The notes beneath the pieces were generated by a model. The model made no database searches. It had not been told where the DNA came from and saw only the letters and a list, made by a program, of their open reading frames with translations. Positions 30,137-33,571 of a stretch of 33,571 bases of DNA are shown here, in pieces. The stretch's first letter is position 1, and every line of letters begins with the position of its first letter. Made by a program: the position numbers and the translations under genes. Source of the DNA: a virus; IMG/VR virus record IMGVR_UViG_3300025897_000038, positions 1 to 33,571 of that record; one strand, given 5' to 3'.

Positions 30137-31153
30137 TTAGTATTTTATACAAACCATAACTTGATAAGTTTTTGGTCTTGTTTCATTTGCCGATTGATTA
30201 CCTTCAAAATCAACTGTTTTATGCTCTGTATCAGAATAAGAAGTTCCATATCCTAACCACCCAAAGTGTCTATGATAACCTGCCGGATCTGTTAGCATAG
30301 TTCTTGCCCCAAATGTTGCCCAATGTTGTTTTCCTGAAGCTGGATCAACGTTACCTGCTGTGTTTATACCAAGCTGAGTTCCGCCTGTGGCATCTAAACA
30401 ACCTTCATACTCATGAACATGATTTCCCGATACACTCACTGTATTTGCTGTATGTGAATGTATGCTGAATCTACTATCTTGTTTAGAACCCCATGTTCTT
30501 ATTCCATCTTCTGTATCTAATTCTTCACCAAATTCATCATATGTTACATTTGTTTCATAATCTGGTAAAGGATGTTGATTGCTTCCTGTATTATATTTTA
30601 TTCCCGGATTATGATTTCTTATATAGAAACCTCGTAAATCAGGTATTTTAAACACCAACTCTCCCACATCACTTTGTGAAAATCCATATGAACTATAATT
30701 ACTATTAGTTAATACAACGCAATTATCTTCACCTCCCCAATATTGTCCTCCAACTACAACACCATTAACAATTTGTGAGCCTCCTGCGTAATCTGAATTT
30801 CTCATTTTTTCATACAATTCAAAATATAATTTAGCCATTACCCAAGCACCGTTACAGAATAAATAACCATCTGGCTGAGATGTTCCAGCATAATAAATTA
30901 ATGAACCCACATTATGTAGAGGTAATGTTTTATAAACCTGTCTATTATAATTTTGTTGTGGGTCTGCGGTATTTGCATAACTTATTGTGTACTGTTCGTT
31001 TGTAATTATTCTTACGTCTCCTCCTATTGCACCAGCATCATTTACAGACAACATGATTTCACCACGATTACCATCATAATCAATTGATTCTAATTTTGTC
31101 TGTTTTGTTGTTAACAACGTAGTTGGTTTCTGGATTTCTTGTCTTCTAGCCAT
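30137..31153 (-). CDS. Tail-fibre/collar-domain protein, 338 aa
   Basis: The protein begins MARRQEIQKPTTLLTTKQTK. Residues about 80-200 hold the collar domain (GSLIYYAGTSQPDGYLFCNG, then VFKIPDLRGFYIRNHNPG). A His-containing loop (FSIHSHTANTVSVSGNHVHEYEG) and an ending 'NETRPKTYQVMVCIKY' follow, again the TRP...IKY signature. It is the first gene of the fibre cluster read from its start side. The AAAGGA ribosome-binding site precedes an ATG in GGATTTATAAATGG. Its three-gene arrangement with two diverged paralogues suggests combination or alternation of receptor tips. Confidence 0.86.
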   Translation of the reverse strand: MARRQEIQKPTTLLTTKQTKLESIDYDGNRGEIMLSVNDAGAIGGDVRIITNEQYTISYANTADPQQNYNRQVYKTLPLHNVGSLIYYAGTSQPDGYLFCNGAWVMAKLYFELYEKMRNSDYAGGSQIVNGVVVGGQYWGGEDNCVVLTNSNYSSYGFSQSDVGELVFKIPDLRGFYIRNHNPGIKYNTGSNQHPLPDYETNVTYDEFGEELDTEDGIRTWGSKQDSRFSIHSHTANTVSVSGNHVHEYEGCLDATGGTQLGINTAGNVDPASGKQHWATFGARTMLTDPAGYHRHFGWLGYGTSYSDTEHKTVDFEGNQSANETRPKTYQVMVCIKY

Positions 31154-31176
31154 TTATAAATCCTTTAATTTTGACA

Positions 31177-31184
31177 TATAAATA
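31177..31184 (+). promoter_or_regulatory. TATAAATA element upstream of the plus-strand orphan gene
   Basis: TATAAATA lies on the plus strand in the divergent region between the fibre gene (31153) and the plus-strand gene starting at 31244. The distance to the start codon is about 60 bases. It has the T4 late-promoter consensus, but the surrounding DNA is nearly all A/T, so this is weak. Confidence 0.32.
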
Positions 31185-31243
31185 TATTCATCTTCTTATT
31201 ATTTATTTGATTTTTGAATAACTTTATTATATAAACAGGTCTT

Positions 31244-31564
31244 ATGATTTTAATTGAAATTAATGAAATATTATTTAATTTTGCAAATGCACATGTTATA
31301 CAATTTGTTAAAGATAAGTTAATGGTTTATTTTGATAAAGATAACATATTGCAATTAGAAAATCATGAAGATTTTGATATTTCAAATTTTGAAGATTTTT
31401 TTGTTAAATTGAATGTTTCAGACACTGAGACTATTTATATTAACAAATTTACTTTTATGTATTTGAAAAATAAAAAAGAAATTTTAAATTTTAAATTTGT
31501 AGAAAATTTTGAATTTGAAATAGACACTAGTTATGAATACGTAATTGAACGATTTCAAATATAA
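31244..31564 (+). CDS. Plus-strand orphan hypothetical protein, 106 aa
   Basis: It is the only plus-strand gene in the right half of the window, placed between the fibre cluster and the ligase fusion. The protein, starting MILIEINEILFNFANAHVIQ, is rich in Phe, Ile, Asn, Asp and Glu and lacks Cys, Trp, Pro and Gly. This composition fits a very AT-rich gene. It has alternating Phe/Glu/Asn that could form beta strands (KFVENFEFEIDTSYEYV). AGGT precedes the ATG. Its end overlaps the convergent ligase gene by ten bases. No domain recognised; its low GC suggests it could be fast-evolving. Confidence 0.58.
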   Translation: MILIEINEILFNFANAHVIQFVKDKLMVYFDKDNILQLENHEDFDISNFEDFFVKLNVSDTETIYINKFTFMYLKNKKEILNFKFVENFEFEIDTSYEYVIERFQI

Positions 31565-33132
31565 TAATTTTCCCATTTATCAATATTTTTAAGAGCAAGG
31601 GGATGTACAATTTTTCTTAAAGTTTGTATATCATTGCTCTTTAAAGCTTCTTCTGCCTTACTTGCAGAAATATCTTCTCTTTTTCCTGCATCATATACAT
31701 CTAAAATAGCATCACTGTTTCTGCTTTGCAATTGTTTTTTATAATCATTTTTTCTATCTGGTCCTGAAACATAAGCAACAATAGGATTTCTAGTTTTTCT
31801 TTCCAGAGAAACTATATTTCCTGTAGTTGAAATAAAAAATTCAATATCTTTTCCTTTAAAGATTTCTTTAAGAATTTTTTTATTTTCTTCAGAAAGTAAA
31901 ATATCTCTACTTCCCGTTACTAACATAACAGAAACTCCTTTATATTTTTTCAATGCATATTCAATCATATTTACATGTTCTTTTGTAATGATTCTAAATT
32001 TACCCACAACACCTGCCCATCCATGTAACATTTTTTCATATTTTGTTTTTACCGTTAAATGTAAATCTTCTTTTATTTGATGGTCATTTTTCTTTGTGTG
32101 TAAATCTTTTGGAAGTTTTCTTTTATGTACTGCTTGTGATATTTGTATCATTACATCATGGTGAGAGCCTGAAGTATCAACTATCTTTAAAATATCATCT
32201 GCAATAGTTCTTAATTCGCTATAGTATGCATTTTGTTCATCTTTGTCCATATTGTAGCGTTGCTTAATCAATTGTCTGGCTTCTTTATCATGTTGATCTG
32301 ACTGTAACATCTTATACATTTTGTTAGTAGACTTATTTCTCATCACAATACCTTCAATTCTTCCACCATATGCACTAGGTATTGTTAAAAATAAATCTTT
32401 AATTACCTCATAAGCATGTTTCCAATTTTCTCTTTGATATGCTTCTACTATTTCTTTTTTATGTTTATTGATTGCTTTTATTAAATTTGGATTTATTGCT
32501 CCACGTTTAAAATCATCAAATGTTTGCAAGTTTCCATCAAACATTTTAGAAGGTAAATCTAATTTCAATATATCTGCATAGTGTTGATTTAATTTTTGAT
32601 TTAATTTAGTTTCTTTTGTGTATAATCTAAAATCATTTTTAGAATCTATCTTTGCATTGTGTGCATAACCTATTAAAATCATTCCATGATTATGCTCATA
32701 GTCTCTAGTGAGAGTAGGCTTCTTCATTAGAAATTCAATAAAAAATTCTGTGTTTGTTGGGATTTCTTTTGCGGCTTTATGAACTTTCTTTAGATGGTCA
32801 AATACTAATTTATATTGAGATACACCAATACCATGCTCTTTTGCTTTTTTAGGAGTAACAGATTTAAATTCTCCAGCATGTAATATATTATTCTTGTATG
32901 CAACAATCCAATTATTTGTGAAGTCTTTAGCATCATAAGGCTTATCATTTCTGAATATAGTTAACTTAACTCCATCCATTTTTTCTTCAATGGTATATTC
33001 ACTTTGAAACATTTCATGTTCTTTATTTGCAAATACTTTATCTGCATTTGGAATAGAAATGTCCAACATTTCTCCAGACTTTGCTTCAACTATATAATCT
33101 CTTCTTACGAAGAATGATTTAAAAGACATCAT
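31555..33132 (-). CDS. Capsid-targeted ligase-fold / HIGH-nucleotidyltransferase-fold fusion
   Basis: Three parts are visible. (a) An N-terminal targeting-type peptide, MMSFKSFFVRRDYIVEAKSG, with I-V-E. (b) Residues 45-290 contain the motifs of DNA/RNA ligases and capping enzymes: motif I EKMDG with Lys51 as the likely AMP-accepting residue, motif III FFIEFL (130-135), motif IV EGIVMR (260-265) and motif V YKML with Lys274. (c) Residues 365-525 resemble HIGH-type nucleotidyltransferases: VVGKFRIITKEHVNMIE (G-x-F and His386 correspond to G-R-F...GH, first His lost) and ISASKAEEALKSNDIQTLRKI (488-508), which matches the 'IS.(T/S)KAR.A....D...F' end. RNA is the more likely ligase substrate, but DNA is not excluded. 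The ATG pair at 33132/33129 leaves the exact start open; it overlaps the upstream gene. Confidence 0.75.
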   Translation of the reverse strand: MMSFKSFFVRRDYIVEAKSGEMLDISIPNADKVFANKEHEMFQSEYTIEEKMDGVKLTIFRNDKPYDAKDFTNNWIVAYKNNILHAGEFKSVTPKKAKEHGIGVSQYKLVFDHLKKVHKAAKEIPTNTEFFIEFLMKKPTLTRDYEHNHGMILIGYAHNAKIDSKNDFRLYTKETKLNQKLNQHYADILKLDLPSKMFDGNLQTFDDFKRGAINPNLIKAINKHKKEIVEAYQRENWKHAYEVIKDLFLTIPSAYGGRIEGIVMRNKSTNKMYKMLQSDQHDKEARQLIKQRYNMDKDEQNAYYSELRTIADDILKIVDTSGSHHDVMIQISQAVHKRKLPKDLHTKKNDHQIKEDLHLTVKTKYEKMLHGWAGVVGKFRIITKEHVNMIEYALKKYKGVSVMLVTGSRDILLSEENKKILKEIFKGKDIEFFISTTGNIVSLERKTRNPIVAYVSGPDRKNDYKKQLQSRNSDAILDVYDAGKREDISASKAEEALKSNDIQTLRKIVHPLALKNIDKWENYYI

Positions 33133-33571
33133 GCTTCAACCTTTACTGTTTTATAATTCTCATAGTAGGTTTGGATTTGTTCTTCATATCCATTATAAAT
33201 TGGTTTTAGATATGGAAACTTTTTAACCAATGCTTCTACAATTTGCATTTTAATTTTTCGGTCACCTTCTGGATTATTCTTCTCAAATCCTTGCGCACCT
33301 TTTCCAAATAAACTTTTGTCAAGCAGAAACATAAAGGCTTTTTTCATTAAATCATCTTCTACTTTATATTTTTTAATCAATGCTAATAAGCCTGCAAAAC
33401 TATGAAACTTTTCTATATCAGATTTTGTAGGTTGCTGTTTGAAAATCATTGTGAACATTGTGGGGATATCAGTATGATACTTACTTGACTTTGTATCAAC
33501 TTCTCTAAAGGCGGGCTTACCATCTACAAATACTTGATTACCTTTTGAATCAAGTGCTGGTGTGTACTTCT
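33129..33571 (-). CDS. Hypothetical protein, C-terminal ~146 aa (5' end outside window)
   Basis: The frame stays open from its stop at 33129 to the right edge; the ATG at 33458 is internal, because in-frame codons continue upstream (KYTPALDSKGNQVFVDGKPA). The visible part has a short beta-like segment, then helices (IEKFHSFAGLLALIKKYKVE), a Gly/Lys loop (LFGKGAQGFEKNNPEGDRK) and a Tyr-rich tail ending VKVEA. I recognise no family. Its stop overlaps the start of the ligase fusion, so it is co-translated with it and may work in the same process. Whether it also has a targeting N-terminus cannot be seen here. Confidence 0.65.
   Translation of the reverse strand, partial: KYTPALDSKGNQVFVDGKPAFREVDTKSSKYHTDIPTMFTMIFKQQPTKSDIEKFHSFAGLLALIKKYKVEDDLMKKAFMFLLDKSLFGKGAQGFEKNNPEGDRKIKMQIVEALVKKFPYLKPIYNGYEEQIQTYYENYKTVKVEA

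Overview
The window looks like part of the genome of an AT-rich, T4-like tailed phage (myovirus), most likely marine or aquatic and most likely uncultured. The evidence is a T4-type replication set: family B DNA polymerase (gp43-like), UvsX recombinase, gp41 helicase and gp61 primase. With it come class Ia ribonucleotide reductase, ThyX, Hsp20, a tRNA with encoded CCA, and tail-fibre genes carrying collar domains. No rRNA, integrase, transposase or CRISPR array was seen. The host cannot be named from the sequence; no photosynthesis genes are present.

Layout. (1) 1-6218, plus strand: the end of a holin-like membrane protein, three tandem genes with T4-like capsid-targeting N-termini, a lipoprotein, two small genes, a stand-alone Asp/Asn-tRNA-synthetase-like catalytic domain, a phosphoribosyltransferase and a small exported protein. 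(2) 6215-9717, minus: a glutaredoxin-NrdB fusion and NrdA interrupted by a mini-intein. (3) 9830-21897, minus: a replication and virion-assembly cluster read as polB, uvsX, small gene, gp41, a phosphoesterase-like protein lacking its metal ligands, an acidic capsid-targeted protein, a fibre, a Nudix hydrolase, small genes, gp61 and another capsid-targeted protein. (4) 21937-26767, minus: tRNA-CAU, small membrane proteins, a DNA methyltransferase-like protein with a polymerase-like C-terminal tail, ThyX, a RuvC-like resolvase, small helical proteins and Hsp20. (5) 26768-27038: the largest intergenic gap, holding five hairpins in tandem upstream of hsp20. (6) 27039-31153, minus: three collar-domain tail-fibre/adhesin genes and their probable assembly chaperone. 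(7) 31244-33571: one plus-strand orphan, a capsid-targeted ligase/nucleotidyltransferase fusion, and the 3' end of a further gene.

How the genes fit together. NrdA/NrdB, ThyX, the Nudix hydrolase and perhaps the phosphoribosyltransferase would supply or clean up nucleotides for the phage replisome. The RuvC-like nuclease would resolve recombination intermediates made with UvsX. Seven genes start with a hydrophobic/aromatic N-terminal peptide ending in a (L/I)xE-like site. This resembles the T4 peptide that sends internal proteins into the prohead and is removed by the gp21 protease. If that reading is right, the phage packages a set of cargo proteins, one of them a two-domain enzyme with a polynucleotide-ligase fold and a HIGH-type nucleotidyltransferase fold. 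This putative cargo set is the strongest candidate here for an undescribed system. The hsp20 leader, whose last hairpin can hide the ribosome-binding site, is the best RNA-level candidate.
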